Assembly: GCF_963664735.1 (NCBI RefSeq)
Contig: NZ_OY761553.1
Location: 1,875,303-1,939,302 of the forward strand
Origin: an uncultured Cohaesibacter sp.
GTDB taxonomy: Bacteria > Pseudomonadota > Alphaproteobacteria > Rhizobiales > Cohaesibacteraceae
DNA length: 64,000 nucleotides
Reading direction: 5' to 3'
Under the pieces are notes generated by a model. That model saw nothing but the letters and a program-made list of their open reading frames with translations, ran no database searches and had not been told where the DNA came from. Both the position numbers and the translations under genes were made by a program. This document shows, one piece after another, positions 1 to 8,635 of this stretch. Every line of letters begins with the position of its first letter. The first letter of the stretch is position 1.

Positions 1-549
1 TTTTCATTTCTACAGACAAACCAAGAGCATGGAAATTGCAGGTACTCTGCGCGTCACTCGGCTAAAAAGCACTGCCGCTCACAGGTTCCAAATCTTCAAT
101 TTTAACGCAACTTCGAGATTTATGCGGTAGAAGGGATCTGCTAATTTTGAAATTGTCATCGGAGTTTCCTGTTGCGGCCGCCAGGAGGTCTCCAAACATG
201 AAAATGCCACCTAACGGCGGTTTGTTTCTAGACATGATAAAACGCACCGCTCTTTATAGGAGGGTCGCATGATGGTTTGCTCCGCCGATTGAGCGGCCAA
301 AAAAGCCCGCCCTACGTAAACGCTATTTAACCAGCGGAGAATGTCAGAGACTGATACGCCAAAGCCCGAAGTGTTTCAGAAGGAACAATCAGGAAGGAGC
401 TTGGTGTTTTAAAAGCGGCTCTTCATTACTGCAAAGATGAAGAGTATTTGGAAGGGAAAAGGCGTTAATCCAGCATCGCTCTTTGGGCCATTTCATGGGC
501 TCAATCATGGGCGGGGAAAAAGGGGAAAGACCCAACCCATTGAAAAGGT
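1..549. other. Gene-poor stretch upstream of the tRNA
   Basis: I see no supportable gene here. A short minus-strand reading frame (62-247) lacks a ribosome-binding site and family features. The left edge may carry the end of a neighbouring transcription unit. Confidence 0.4.
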
Positions 550-626
550 TGGTCGGAGTGAGAGGATTCGAACCTCCGGCCCCTGCCTCCCGAAGGCAGT
601 GCTCTACCAGGCTGAGCTACACTCCG
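550..626 (-). tRNA. tRNA-Pro (anticodon CGG)
   Basis: Read on the minus strand this is a full cloverleaf. The 7-bp acceptor stem is CGGAGTG/CACTCCG, the D arm starts GCTC, and the anticodon loop TTCGGGA sits on a CTGCC/GGCAG stem. The T loop is TTCGAAT, the discriminator base is A and the 3' CCA is encoded. Loop position 34-36 is CGG, which decodes proline CCG. The structure is read directly from the sequence; only expression is inferred. Confidence 0.95.
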
Positions 627-958
627 TTGGTGGCGGTAGGATTATGACAAAGCAATGAAATAATCAAGGTCGACAAGGCCTCTTGGTGTTGATTTGCTTG
701 AGATCTTCACCGACTTTTGTGTTAGAGACAGATTGTGCACAGAGGCAAAGCGACCTACTTAGGGGGAAACCATACTGATAAATGGATTGGCCCTGACGCT
801 CAACGGCACTAGATGACGAACAACTCACACTGCCGCTCGCAGAGACTGCTACTCTGAGCGTTTCAGGAGGCGTTTGTTCGGATGGAAGATATTGAGAAGA
901 TCTACTTTCAGCCACTCACCTTGATGCAGAGAAATTGTTCGGATCTATGCCGCGCTCC
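627..958. other. Spacer between tRNA and microprotein
   Basis: About 330 bases with no convincing gene. The longest minus-strand frame (664-915) would be a Ser-rich 83-residue peptide starting at GTG with poor Shine-Dalgarno spacing. I do not support it. Confidence 0.4.
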
Positions 959-1048
959 CTACTTTCTCATTTTCTCCATCATTTTATACAAGGCATTAGC
1001 CGTCAGATAAGTGATGAGAATAACAATAAGCCCGTATACAACAGTCAT
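959..1048 (-). CDS. 29-residue single-span membrane microprotein
   Basis: An ATG preceded by AGGAGG at 6-base spacing opens a 29-residue frame. It encodes one hydrophobic helix (about residues 2-18, VVYGLIVILITYL...) and a short basic tail (YKMMEKMRK). This is the usual make-up of a bacterial microprotein in the inner membrane with its tail in the cytoplasm. It lies downstream of the 5'-nucleotidase on the same strand but beyond a strong terminator, so it probably has its own promoter. Function is unknown. KdpF-like subunits look similar, but there are no kdp genes nearby. The excellent ribosome-binding site is the main support. Confidence 0.5.
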   Translation of the reverse strand: MTVVYGLIVILITYLTANALYKMMEKMRK

Positions 1049-1146
1049 CGCGCTCCTCCTCATGCGACATGTAATCAATCTGGATAGTTTCGCATTCGAC
1101 CAAGGACCTAACAAGTCGACTTGAGTTTAGCTCAGCCAATAAAATA

Positions 1147-1170
1147 CCCGGCAGAAATGGTTCTGCCGGG
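1147..1170 (-). terminator. Intrinsic terminator after 5'-nucleotidase
   Basis: A perfect 10-bp stem (CCCGGCAGAA/TTCTGCCGGG) with a 4-base loop is followed on the minus strand by a T-rich tract (TATTTTATT). A weaker 5-bp hairpin lies just before it at 1184-1199. It ends the nucleotidase transcript. Confidence 0.85.
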
Positions 1171-1213
1171 CAATAAGGGTCACGCCCGTTTCTTCGGGCT
1201 GGTTCGAGCTCTG

Positions 1214-2824
1214 TTACTCTACTTCAGTAATACGATCAGCCAACTCAACCTTATAGTCCGGATGCTCAGCGATGTAATTGGCAACAACGTCTTCAAGGTT
1301 CGGGCCATAGTCATAGGCGTTTTTACCGTTGGTTTTGAAGATCTTGTAGCCATCGCCGCCGGCTCGCATATAGTTGTTTGACACAACGCCATAGACAGCG
1401 TCATCTTCTATCGGAGCCCAAGCGCCATCTTTCATGACTTCAACTGAGACAAGGCGCTCGCCGGCAGGTTTGGTGCGAGACCAGCTATATTTAAGACCTG
1501 CGACCTGAGGAAAGCGACCTGCCCCTTCCTCAACCTGAGACAGGCCATTTTCCAAAGCGGCTTTCACATCAGCCCCTGCCAGCTGAAACGTGGCAAGGGT
1601 GTTCTGGAATGGAAGAACCGTGAGAACATCACCCATCGTGACTTCTCCGCCCTTGATGGACGCACGCAGACCACCGCCGTTCTGAATGGCAATGGAAACG
1701 CCCTGATCCTTCACGCGCTCAAGCATGGCGTCGGAAACGAGCACACCCATGGCGCATTCCTTCTGGCGGCAGGTTTCGCGGGAGCCATCGACATCGGCAC
1801 CCAGAGATCCGATCACCTTGGCTTTCAGCTCGGCAATCGGAGCGGCCAGTTCCTTGACGCGCGCCGCAACGGCTTCGTCCGGAGTTACGGAAGCATCCAG
1901 CAATATTGGCTCACCTTTGGCAGAAGTCACATTGCCTTCATCGTCAAAAGTCACCGCCAGATCGCCCAGATATTTGGTGTAGGCATAAGCGGTTACGATT
2001 GGCACATCCTTGCCATCAGGATTTTTCACCATGACGGGATATGAGCCTGCTGCCTTTTCGTTGGTGTTGGACAGCAGAGTGTGAGAATGGCCACCGACGA
2101 TTACGTCAACGCCCGCAACCTTGGAGGCCAGATCCATATCTTTGGTCAGGCCTTCATGGGTCAGCGCGATGATCTTGTTCACGCCTTGATCCGTCAGTTC
2201 CTGAACGGCCTGTTTGAGATAGTCCTCAGAGGAAGAGAAGATAACCTTGTCGCCCGGAGAGGACGTTTCGGCAGTGTCTTCAGCAAGAACAGACACGATA
2301 CCGATTTTCTCGCCACCGACTTCCTTGATGACATAGCCCTTGATCTTGCCTTTCAGCAAAGGCTCGCTAGAAACGTCGATATTGCCAGAGATGATCGGGA
2401 AATCCACTTTATCGATGAAATTGGCCAGACCCTGAGGGCCGTCGTCGAACTCATGGTTGCCAACGGCCATAACGTCATAGCCGATTGCCTTGGCGAATTC
2501 AGCGGCAGCCTCGCCCTTGTAGGTGGAGTAGAACAGGGAGCCCTGGAACTCGTCGCCAGCATGCAGCAACAGGGAGTTGGCGCCGTCCTTGGCAAACTCG
2601 GCGCGCAGCTTTTCAACTTCGCTTTTCACACGAGCAACACCGCCGAAGCATTTGCCTTCTTCTTCGCCTTTGGCATCGCAGGTGTTGTCATATTTGGTGA
2701 TAGACTCGATGCGGGAATGCACATCGTTGAGATGAAGAATGTTCAGCGTGTAGTCTGCATGGGCAACACCAGCAAAACTGGCAGTAAGAGCCAGAGCAGC
2801 GACACCGGTAAGTAGATTTTTCAT
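1214..2824 (-). CDS. Exported bifunctional UDP-sugar hydrolase / 5'-nucleotidase
   Basis: A 536-residue metallophosphoesterase of the UshA/NadN 5'-nucleotidase family. It should hydrolyse nucleotides in the periplasm so that the cell can take up nucleoside and phosphate. The chosen ATG follows GGAGG at 10 bases and gives a clean Sec signal peptide (residues 1-23, ending AHA). Metal-binding motifs are present: HLNDVH (31-36), GDEFQGS (90-96), GNHEFD (122-127) and GHSHT (245-249). The C-terminal 5'-nucleotidase domain carries the NGGGLR substrate-binding motif. The reading frame runs about 60 codons further upstream, but that extension lacks a start signal and would bury the signal peptide. Exact substrate preference cannot be read from sequence. 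Confidence 0.9.
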   Translation of the reverse strand: MKNLLTGVAALALTASFAGVAHADYTLNILHLNDVHSRIESITKYDNTCDAKGEEEGKCFGGVARVKSEVEKLRAEFAKDGANSLLLHAGDEFQGSLFYSTYKGEAAAEFAKAIGYDVMAVGNHEFDDGPQGLANFIDKVDFPIISGNIDVSSEPLLKGKIKGYVIKEVGGEKIGIVSVLAEDTAETSSPGDKVIFSSSEDYLKQAVQELTDQGVNKIIALTHEGLTKDMDLASKVAGVDVIVGGHSHTLLSNTNEKAAGSYPVMVKNPDGKDVPIVTAYAYTKYLGDLAVTFDDEGNVTSAKGEPILLDASVTPDEAVAARVKELAAPIAELKAKVIGSLGADVDGSRETCRQKECAMGVLVSDAMLERVKDQGVSIAIQNGGGLRASIKGGEVTMGDVLTVLPFQNTLATFQLAGADVKAALENGLSQVEEGAGRFPQVAGLKYSWSRTKPAGERLVSVEVMKDGAWAPIEDDAVYGVVSNNYMRAGGDGYKIFKTNGKNAYDYGPNLEDVVANYIAEHPDYKVELADRITEVE

Positions 2825-3202
2825 ATGAGAGAAACCTCCAAAATATGATTGATCTCCCCGATCGAATTCCGCCTCTTCCAAAGGTCGAATTCCCCCGCCC
2901 TGTTGTAAATCGTCTTGTGAGCCAGAACAGGAGCGGCTGCTTGCGTTCGGGGAGCTTTCGTCAGGGCTTGCTTTCCGGCAAACCGGAACCCTTAAAAGCG
3001 CAGGCAACATTAACTAGCCTGGGCAACTGTTTCATGACAGATTTGCCCTGACCAGAGAAGAAAGCGCAATCCCCACAAATATGTCGATATATTTGGACAA
3101 ACCTTGGATACTCGCTCTTCATGGTGCCAATGAAGAGAGCAAATGCGCACAAATCACTCACACTTTAGGCTTAAAACGGATCAGATTTTCGTGATCAGCA
3201 AA
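2825..3202. other. Promoter-side spacer of the 5'-nucleotidase
   Basis: No gene is supported. The stretch should hold the nucleotidase promoter on the minus strand. Small frames here have no ribosome-binding site. Confidence 0.4.
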
Positions 3203-3230
3203 AACCCGGCAAGACTATTCTCACCGGGTT
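3203..3230 (-). terminator. Intrinsic terminator after curA-like gene
   Basis: AACCCGG/CCGGGTT stem with a 14-base loop, followed on the minus strand by a run of T residues. It lies just downstream of the oxidoreductase stop codon. Confidence 0.7.
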
Positions 3231-3276
3231 CAAAATGCTCATCTAGGTGATTCCTCGTTGCTCGAGCTGAAGCCGC

Positions 3277-4317
3277 TCACATTTCGTGCTCGCCGACCTT
3301 GACCACCATCTTGCCGAAATTGCGTCCTTCCAGCAGGTCGAGGAAGGCGGATGGGGCCTGTTCCAGACCTTCGACCAGATGCTCTCGATATTTGATTTTG
3401 CCCTGCTTGATCCAATCGGTCATATCGGCGGCAAATTCAGGGTAGAGATGGCCGAAATCCTGAAAGACGATAAAACCGCGAACGGTTACCCGGCGTGTCA
3501 GGAATTGGGCCATAAGAGCGCCTGACATATCCGGCCCTTCAGGGACGCTGGTGCTGTTATATTGAGCGATGACGCCGCAAAGAGGAATGCGGGCACCGCT
3601 ATTGAGCAAAGGCACCACGGCCTTGAACACATCGCCACCGACATTTTCGAAATAGACGTCAATGCCATCCGGGCAGGCGGCGGCCAACTGTTCGGCAAAA
3701 TCGTCGGCGTTACGGTCTATGCAGGCGTCAAAGCCCAGTTCCTTGACCGCATAGTCACATTTTTCCTGCCCGCCCGCGATGCCAACGGCGCGGGCTCCCT
3801 TGATCTTGGCAATCTGCCCGACATTGGCCCCTACCCCGCCAGTTGCTGCAGCAACGACAACAGTCTCGCCCGGCTTGGGATCGCCGATCTGCAAAAGGCC
3901 CGTATAGGCCGTCATGCCCGGCATACCGAGCGCGCCCAGAGCCCATGACGGGGCTTCAGGATTTTTGCCCATGTTGGTAACCATAGAGCCATCTGAAAGG
4001 GCGTAATCCTGCCATCCGTTGTATGAGAGCACCCAATCGCCTTCAGCAAAGCCATCCAGATTTGATTTGACAACCCGCGCGACGGTGCCGCCGACCATGG
4101 TGTCTCCAATCTCAACCGGTTGAGCATAAGACTTGGCAGCACTCATGCGCCCGCGCATGTAGGGGTCTAGCGAAAGATAAACCGTGCGCAGCAGCATTTG
4201 CCCTTCACCGGCTTGCGGAATGGCATCGGTTTCCAACTTAAGGGTCTTGTCATCGGGCGCACCGACCGGTCGCTCGTTGAGAATGAATTTACGATTTCGT
4301 TCGGCAGATTGTGTCAA
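3277..4317 (-). CDS. NADP-dependent oxidoreductase, CurA / leukotriene B4 dehydrogenase type
   Basis: A 346-residue zinc-independent medium-chain dehydrogenase/reductase. Relatives reduce the C=C bond of alpha,beta-unsaturated carbonyls with NADPH (CurA acts on curcumin), which detoxifies reactive electrophiles. The family signature LDPYMRGRM lies at about 50-58 and the NADPH-binding loop AATGGVG at 157-163. The start codon is TTG: AGGAG sits 8 bases upstream and no ATG fits. The gene follows a TetR gene on the same strand. The palindrome TAGACCGGTCGTCTA lies 33 bases upstream of the start and matches one in front of the regulator, so TetR repression is likely. The natural inducer is unknown. 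Confidence 0.9.
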   Translation of the reverse strand: MTQSAERNRKFILNERPVGAPDDKTLKLETDAIPQAGEGQMLLRTVYLSLDPYMRGRMSAAKSYAQPVEIGDTMVGGTVARVVKSNLDGFAEGDWVLSYNGWQDYALSDGSMVTNMGKNPEAPSWALGALGMPGMTAYTGLLQIGDPKPGETVVVAAATGGVGANVGQIAKIKGARAVGIAGGQEKCDYAVKELGFDACIDRNADDFAEQLAAACPDGIDVYFENVGGDVFKAVVPLLNSGARIPLCGVIAQYNSTSVPEGPDMSGALMAQFLTRRVTVRGFIVFQDFGHLYPEFAADMTDWIKQGKIKYREHLVEGLEQAPSAFLDLLEGRNFGKMVVKVGEHEM

Positions 4318-4350
4318 TTGTCTCTCTCCTTGTGCATCAGATTAAAATAA

Positions 4351-4365
4351 TAGACCGGTCGTCTA
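4351..4365. promoter_or_regulatory. TetR operator in front of curA-like gene
   Basis: TAGAC-N5-GTCTA palindrome (TAGACCGGTCGTCTA). It differs at only one base from the copy upstream of the tetR gene at 5041-5055. Its position next to the oxidoreductase start fits a repressor site. Confidence 0.75.
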
Positions 4366-4429
4366 TTTTTTTGAGTACACATCTTTCTCGTGTTTGATTG
4401 CGTTTTAAAGCACATCTTTGTGTGGAATA

Positions 4430-5020
4430 TCAGGCGTGGGGAAGCATAGCCTCACTGCTGGTTCTTGCCTGAACCAGCGGGCTAGCCGAATGCTGTAGCA
4501 TGGCCATCAGGCTTGCTCCCAGCCACATCTGGTAAAGCGTGGGAGCAATTGCTTCAGGCTCGATCTCTTTGGAAAGGGAACCGTCCTGCATGCCCTGCCG
4601 GATCATCTCAGCCAAGCGGTCCACGATCGAGGTGGCCCCCTTTGCCAGAATAGATCTCATATCTTCGGACATGTCGGAAATTTCAGCACCCAATTTTACA
4701 ATTAGGCAAGTTTTTCCGCTATTTAGCGGGCATTGATTGACGACCCACTGATCCCAATAATCCATCAGCTTTTCACGGCCAGAACGATTTTCTTTTGACC
4801 ATAGTTCATCGAGCCGCTCATTATAATGGGTGATATACTGCTCCAACAGTTTGCAACCGAATTCTTCCTTGCTGGAAAAATAATAATAGAAGGAGCCCTT
4901 GGGAACATCAGCTTCTTTCAGCAACAGCCCCAAGCCGAGCGCGTTGAAGCCCAACTCCGAAATCAGTTGTCGTCCGACGGATAGGATGTGTTCTCGTGTT
5001 TTTTCAGTTTTGGTTGTCAT
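4430..5020 (-). CDS. TetR/AcrR family repressor
   Basis: A 196-residue TetR protein. The N-terminal helix-turn-helix covers about residues 9-55 (TREHILSVGRQLI... KGSFYYYFSSKEEF), including the typical FYYYFSSKEE recognition segment. The C-terminal ligand and dimer domain is of the type that often controls genes for reactive carbonyl or quinone stress. It lies just upstream of the CurA-like reductase on the same strand. Near-identical 15-bp palindromes precede both genes, which suggests it represses itself and the reductase. The ligand is unknown. Confidence 0.88.
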   Translation of the reverse strand: MTTKTEKTREHILSVGRQLISELGFNALGLGLLLKEADVPKGSFYYYFSSKEEFGCKLLEQYITHYNERLDELWSKENRSGREKLMDYWDQWVVNQCPLNSGKTCLIVKLGAEISDMSEDMRSILAKGATSIVDRLAEMIRQGMQDGSLSKEIEPEAIAPTLYQMWLGASLMAMLQHSASPLVQARTSSEAMLPHA

Positions 5021-5040
5021 ATCGCCTATATAGGCACAAT

Positions 5041-5055
5041 TAGACCGATCGTCTA
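5041..5055. promoter_or_regulatory. TetR autoregulatory operator
   Basis: TAGACCGATCGTCTA, a TAGAC-N5-GTCTA palindrome 20 bases upstream of the tetR ATG. It is the second copy of the site at 4351-4365. Confidence 0.75.
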
Positions 5056-5121
5056 GTGCTCACACCATTCTTTTCCTGTCGCTTGTCTTTGCAAGGCACA
5101 CATTCAACAAATATGAGGAGC

Positions 5122-5544
5122 TCATTGTGTCTCACTTAGGGCCTCGACATAGTACCAGCGATCGGATTTTTTACGAAAGAGACTCAGCTCGCGATGAGTG
5201 CGCAGAGCCGCCCCAGCTATATAACGCGCCTCAAACAGAACGGTTCCACGGCGATCTTTGGCCTCTCCGGCTTCTGTTGCCAAGATGGTCAATCCGGTCC
5301 AATGGTTCTCTGCGGCCCATTTAGCAGTGGCAAATGCATCAAACTCACTCTGATATTTTGGCCAGAGGGTTTCTTTGAGATAGTCAATTTTCTCCAACGC
5401 AAAGGCTGAATAACGAGAGCGCATTACCTCTTCGGCCCGCTTGGGCAATATCTTACCGTCATGAAAAGGTTGGCAGCAATCGGCATATTGCCTACCGCTG
5501 CCACAGGGGCATTGGAGTGTATCAGGTAAAGAGCTTCCAGACAT
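5122..5544 (-). CDS. YchJ-like SEC-C motif protein
   Basis: A 140-residue protein of the YchJ (UPF0225) family. It opens with a SEC-C zinc-binding motif (C12-x-C14 ... C23-C24, CPCGSGRQYADCC) like the one at the end of SecA. An NTF2-like fold follows (SRYSAFALEKIDYL ... WTGLTIL). The biochemical role of the family is not settled. The frame extends 12 codons upstream to a TTG, but only the ATG used here has a Shine-Dalgarno sequence (AGGA, 7-base spacing). It is a single-gene unit. Confidence 0.85.
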   Translation of the reverse strand: MSGSSLPDTLQCPCGSGRQYADCCQPFHDGKILPKRAEEVMRSRYSAFALEKIDYLKETLWPKYQSEFDAFATAKWAAENHWTGLTILATEAGEAKDRRGTVLFEARYIAGAALRTHRELSLFRKKSDRWYYVEALSETQ

Positions 5545-5709
5545 GGAACAGTCCTTGATCTTGGGCAGATCCGATTTCAATATTTTGCCGAGACAGCTTA
5601 GCCCTATTTATGATGCCTTGGCAGCCATGAGCAATAGCCATGCAGGCTGAAACTTGATAAAGCAGGACGTCCATACCCGACACAATGCCAGATCCGCAGA
5701 GGAGCGACC

Positions 5710-5949
5710 ATGTCCAATATGCCAAGTCTCTTTCAGATCGGAAGCTATGAGATGGTCGTGGTGCAGGTGTTGCTGTTGGCAGGCGTCATCGGTGCGATTA
5801 CGGCCAAGGCCAAGGGGCGCTCGGGGTTCATCTGGTTTGTGTTAAGTGTGGTTACATGCGGCGCGGGCATTTTGGTAGTGCTGTTCATGCCCGCAAAAAC
5901 CGCCGCGCGTGACGATGCGGCCGACAAGGGCACCAATGCGGACGCCTGA
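5710..5949 (+). CDS. Small two-helix membrane protein, unknown function
   Basis: A 79-residue protein with a good ribosome-binding site (GAGGAG before ATG). Two hydrophobic helices (about 16-33 and 40-59) are separated by a short basic loop (AKAKGRSG), and the tail is acidic and Ala/Asp-rich. Similar tiny proteins are common in alphaproteobacteria, but I cannot assign a family. It is convergent with xseB; the two stop codons lie about 40 bases apart. Confidence 0.7.
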   Translation: MSNMPSLFQIGSYEMVVVQVLLLAGVIGAITAKAKGRSGFIWFVLSVVTCGAGILVVLFMPAKTAARDDAADKGTNADA

Positions 5950-5991
5950 GAAATCATCAGGCCTTGATCTGACGAAAGCAAGTGATAGAAA

Positions 5992-6228
5992 TCAGTCGAC
6001 GTCAAGCGGCTCGGTACCCACAGCCTGCCCTTCTGCAGAAAGACGGATCTTTTCGACCTTCTCTTCGGCCTTTTTGAGCAAAGCGTCGCAATGGCGCTTT
6101 AGCGCTTCACCTCGCTCATATTCCTCGATGGATTTTTCCAGCGGCACGTCGCCACGTTCCAGTCTCTGAACGATCTGTTCCAGTTCGGCAAGGGCTGCTT
6201 CAAAGGTGAGCTCGGACAGGTCAGACAT
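5992..6228 (-). CDS. xseB: Exodeoxyribonuclease VII small subunit
   Basis: A 78-residue XseB protein, the small subunit that coats the XseA catalytic subunit of exonuclease VII, a single-strand DNA nuclease used in repair. The family pattern is clear: [34 protein letters not shown], with the conserved LE-x-IV-x-LE-x-G-x-x-L-E-x-S core, then a coiled Lys/Glu-rich helix. A TTG two codons upstream is also possible. The ATG was chosen, with GAGGAAG upstream. In many Hyphomicrobiales xseB lies next to an HDAC gene and dxs; here an unrelated secreted protein separates it from the deacetylase. Confidence 0.93.
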   Translation of the reverse strand: MSDLSELTFEAALAELEQIVQRLERGDVPLEKSIEEYERGEALKRHCDALLKKAEEKVEKIRLSAEGQAVGTEPLDVD

Positions 6229-6613
6229 GGTCAATAGACTTCCTCTTTCAAGGCTTGGAATCGGGTTTGATGGCGCTCTGCGAGTCGCTCATTTCCTTTT
6301 ACATGGAAATGAGAAAATACAAAAGAGCTGATGAAGCCATGGCTTAAGCGAAGGCACAGACTATGGTCTGGAACGCAAAAACTGCGCCCCCTCCTTTCCA
6401 AGTTACAAGGATGAATTTGAGCAATTCAGCCATCAAAGGGGCTAGGAGCCGAGGTTGGCTGCTACATCCGCCCCTGTGGTTTGAAACCGTCAACACTGTT
6501 AATCTTAACGATAAAGACTTCGCTATTCTCTATCCATTTTTGGCGTTTGAAGCCCCAGTCAATAGGGGTGAAAACTGCAATATCTGGGACCAATATCTCA
6601 AGGAGGGGTTGAT
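6229..6613. other. Divergent promoter region
   Basis: No gene is supported. It should contain the promoters of xseB (minus) and of the secreted protein (plus). A plus-strand frame at 6363-6632 has no ribosome-binding site and overlaps the better supported start at 6614. Confidence 0.4.
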
Positions 6614-7582
6614 ATGGTTTCGAGAGTTATAGCCTTTCTATCCGCGCTCTTGATGATGGCAACATTGTCTTCATCTGCGCCTGCACAATCCTCCAGTGAT
6701 CTGGACCGTATTCAGCAGCAAACAGACCAACTGGTGCAGCAACTGGGCGCTTATCTGCAAAAGTCGATCTCGGCCCCGTCATGGGGAGCATATTATCGCG
6801 AAGGGGGGCGCACGATCCTCAACTTGCAAGGCTATGTGGATCGCGGTGGGCAGCTGCGCAGCAACCCTGTCGCAAAGGCAAAGAGCGACCTTGAAGCCCT
6901 GTTAGATCAGCGCCGCAGGGAACTTCAGGCCCTTATAGATGCGCAAGCAAAAATGGAACGGATCCGCAGCAAATGGTCAAGACAGGCTGCTGGCGACATT
7001 GTTGGCGAGATGGTGCAGCATATGAACCCGATTCCGGGGTGGGGAACGCCGGTCAAACTTGCCGCAAACAAGAAGAACCGGGAGATGATCGTCACAGATT
7101 TTCGTTATGCGAAAAATGCCGGAGATCATCTGAAATTGCTCGATAAATATGTACGCAATCTGCAACCATCCATTCACGAGCTCAATGCACGCATTCGTGA
7201 TCTGGCACCCTTGGAGAAGGCCTTTGCCTCGCTGAAACGCAAGGTGGGCTTTGATGGCCATTATCAGGGATCGCTAGGAGGTGGCGCTTCCGGAATTTTC
7301 CAATTCACTGTGCAAGGCAATTCGTTACGGGGTGGTCTTACAGGTTCGTACAAGGGAGACAGAGTACAAGGTGTGGTAACAGGCACGGTTTCCCAAGACG
7401 GATGGATCAATTGTCAGGTTTCAGGCCGCATCCATTTCCTTTCCAAAGACGCCTTTATTCCCAGTTGGGACTACAAGGGAGAGCTGAGTGGACAGCTGAG
7501 CAGTTCTTCTGCGAAGGGGCAATGGAAAGCAGGGTCTGGCGATGAGTGGCCATCGGGCAGTTGGTCGGCCAGCCGCCAATGA
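6614..7582 (+). CDS. Secreted protein of unknown function
   Basis: A 322-residue protein preceded by AAGGAGGGG. A Sec signal peptide spans about residues 1-25 (ending APAQ). Residues 30-210 are mostly helical and charged, with a possible coiled coil (ALLDQRRRELQALIDAQAKMERIRSKW). The last 110 residues change character to a Gly/Ser-rich beta-strand region with repeated GxxxGxx patterns (GHYQGSLGGGASGIF, GGLTGSYKGD, GELSGQLSSSSAKG). This suggests a small beta-sandwich or barrel ligand domain. I do not recognise the family. It is a stand-alone gene ending at a strong hairpin shared with the convergent deacetylase. Confidence 0.7.
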   Translation: MVSRVIAFLSALLMMATLSSSAPAQSSSDLDRIQQQTDQLVQQLGAYLQKSISAPSWGAYYREGGRTILNLQGYVDRGGQLRSNPVAKAKSDLEALLDQRRRELQALIDAQAKMERIRSKWSRQAAGDIVGEMVQHMNPIPGWGTPVKLAANKKNREMIVTDFRYAKNAGDHLKLLDKYVRNLQPSIHELNARIRDLAPLEKAFASLKRKVGFDGHYQGSLGGGASGIFQFTVQGNSLRGGLTGSYKGDRVQGVVTGTVSQDGWINCQVSGRIHFLSKDAFIPSWDYKGELSGQLSSSSAKGQWKAGSGDEWPSGSWSASRQ

Positions 7583-7630
7583 GCGGGAAGCGGAAACGCG
7601 TTTGGAGATAGAATGTGGTGAGCGAGGAAA

Positions 7631-7658
7631 GGGCCCAATGCCTGGCAACATTGGGCCC
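7631..7658. terminator. Bidirectional hairpin between convergent genes
   Basis: Perfect 10-bp stem GGGCCCAATG/CATTGGGCCC with an 8-base loop, midway between the secreted-protein stop (7582) and the deacetylase stop (7700). T-tracts are short on both sides, so termination strength is uncertain. Confidence 0.6.
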
Positions 7659-7699
7659 TCCCTTCGAGTGGACCGGAAGCTCCGGGATCGGGCGCGGTT

Positions 7700-8635
7700 T
7701 CACCCGTGCATTAAGCGGTCCACATGAACAGCGACCGACCGCGCAAGCGCCGTCAGGTCGTACCCCCCTTCCAGCAAGGAAACCAACCGGTTGTCGCAGC
7801 ATTTGTCTGCCACATCCATCAGCTTGCCGGTCATCCAGGAAAAGTCTGCCTCAGTGCATGTCAGATCCCCCAGAGGGTCTCGGATATGGGCATCAAAACC
7901 GGCAGAGATAATCACCAGATCAGGGTTGAAGTTGTAAAGCGCAGGCAAAAGGCGCGTCTCGAAAGCCTCGCGGATCTGCTCGGAGCCGTTTCCGGCATTG
8001 AGCGGTGCGTTGACGATGTTGCCTTCATCATCTTTGCCAGTTTCGCGCCAATCACCCGTGCCGGGATAAAGCGGCATCTGGTGCGTGGAGCAATACATCA
8101 GCGTCGGGTCATCCCAGAAGATGTCCTGGGTTCCGTTGCCATGATGCAGATCGAAGTCGATCACGGCGACCCGCTCGGCAGAGAATTTCTTTTGGGCATA
8201 TCGGGCGGCGATGGCCGCATTGTTGAAGAAGCAAAAGCCCATCGACCGATTGTGCTCGGCATGGTGGCCGGGAGGGCGAATACCACAAAACACATTGTTT
8301 GTTTTGCCTTCCATCACCTCATCGACAGCCTGAGTGGAAGCCCCGACGGCATAAAGCGCCGCGGTCAAGGTGTCTGGCGAAACCGTTGTGTCCCCGTCAA
8401 GGGAAACCAGACCCTCTTCAGGCGACATCTTTTTGAGGTTATCGATCACCGACTGCGGGTGACACAGGAGAATGTCCTCATAGCGACCCAACTGCGCTTC
8501 TTCTCTTGGCATGAAAATGAATTTCTCATGCTCCAGAGCAATGTTAACCGCCCGCATCCTGTCCGGGCGCTCGGGATGACCCTCGGGCGTCTTGTGCTTC
8601 ATGAAGCTAGGATGCGTAATATAAACAGTTGACAC
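7700..8635 (-). CDS. Histone deacetylase-like amidohydrolase
   Basis: A 311-residue arginase/deacetylase-fold zinc hydrolase of the class II HDAC / acetylpolyamine amidohydrolase group. Motifs are complete: HPERPDR (20-26), the catalytic pair in PPGHHAE (H124-H125), and zinc ligands in DFDLHHGNG (D162, H164). A third Asp is in SAGFDAH near 250. Bacterial substrates are probably acetylated lysines, polyamines or other small amides; this cannot be told from sequence. The start is a GTG with GAAGG six bases upstream. The frame continues 28 codons further but without a start signal. Confidence 0.9.
   Translation of the reverse strand: MSTVYITHPSFMKHKTPEGHPERPDRMRAVNIALEHEKFIFMPREEAQLGRYEDILLCHPQSVIDNLKKMSPEEGLVSLDGDTTVSPDTLTAALYAVGASTQAVDEVMEGKTNNVFCGIRPPGHHAEHNRSMGFCFFNNAAIAARYAQKKFSAERVAVIDFDLHHGNGTQDIFWDDPTLMYCSTHQMPLYPGTGDWRETGKDDEGNIVNAPLNAGNGSEQIREAFETRLLPALYNFNPDLVIISAGFDAHIRDPLGDLTCTEADFSWMTGKLMDVADKCCDNRLVSLLEGGYDLTALARSVAVHVDRLMHG

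Noticed and set aside
62-247. 61-codon minus-strand frame near the left edge
   Set aside because: No ribosome-binding site, no recognisable features; likely chance.
437-658. Plus-strand frame over the tRNA
   Set aside because: It reads through the tRNA-Pro gene in antisense; a shadow.
664-915. Ser-rich 83-codon minus-strand frame
   Set aside because: GTG start with bad spacing, low-complexity translation, no neighbour support.
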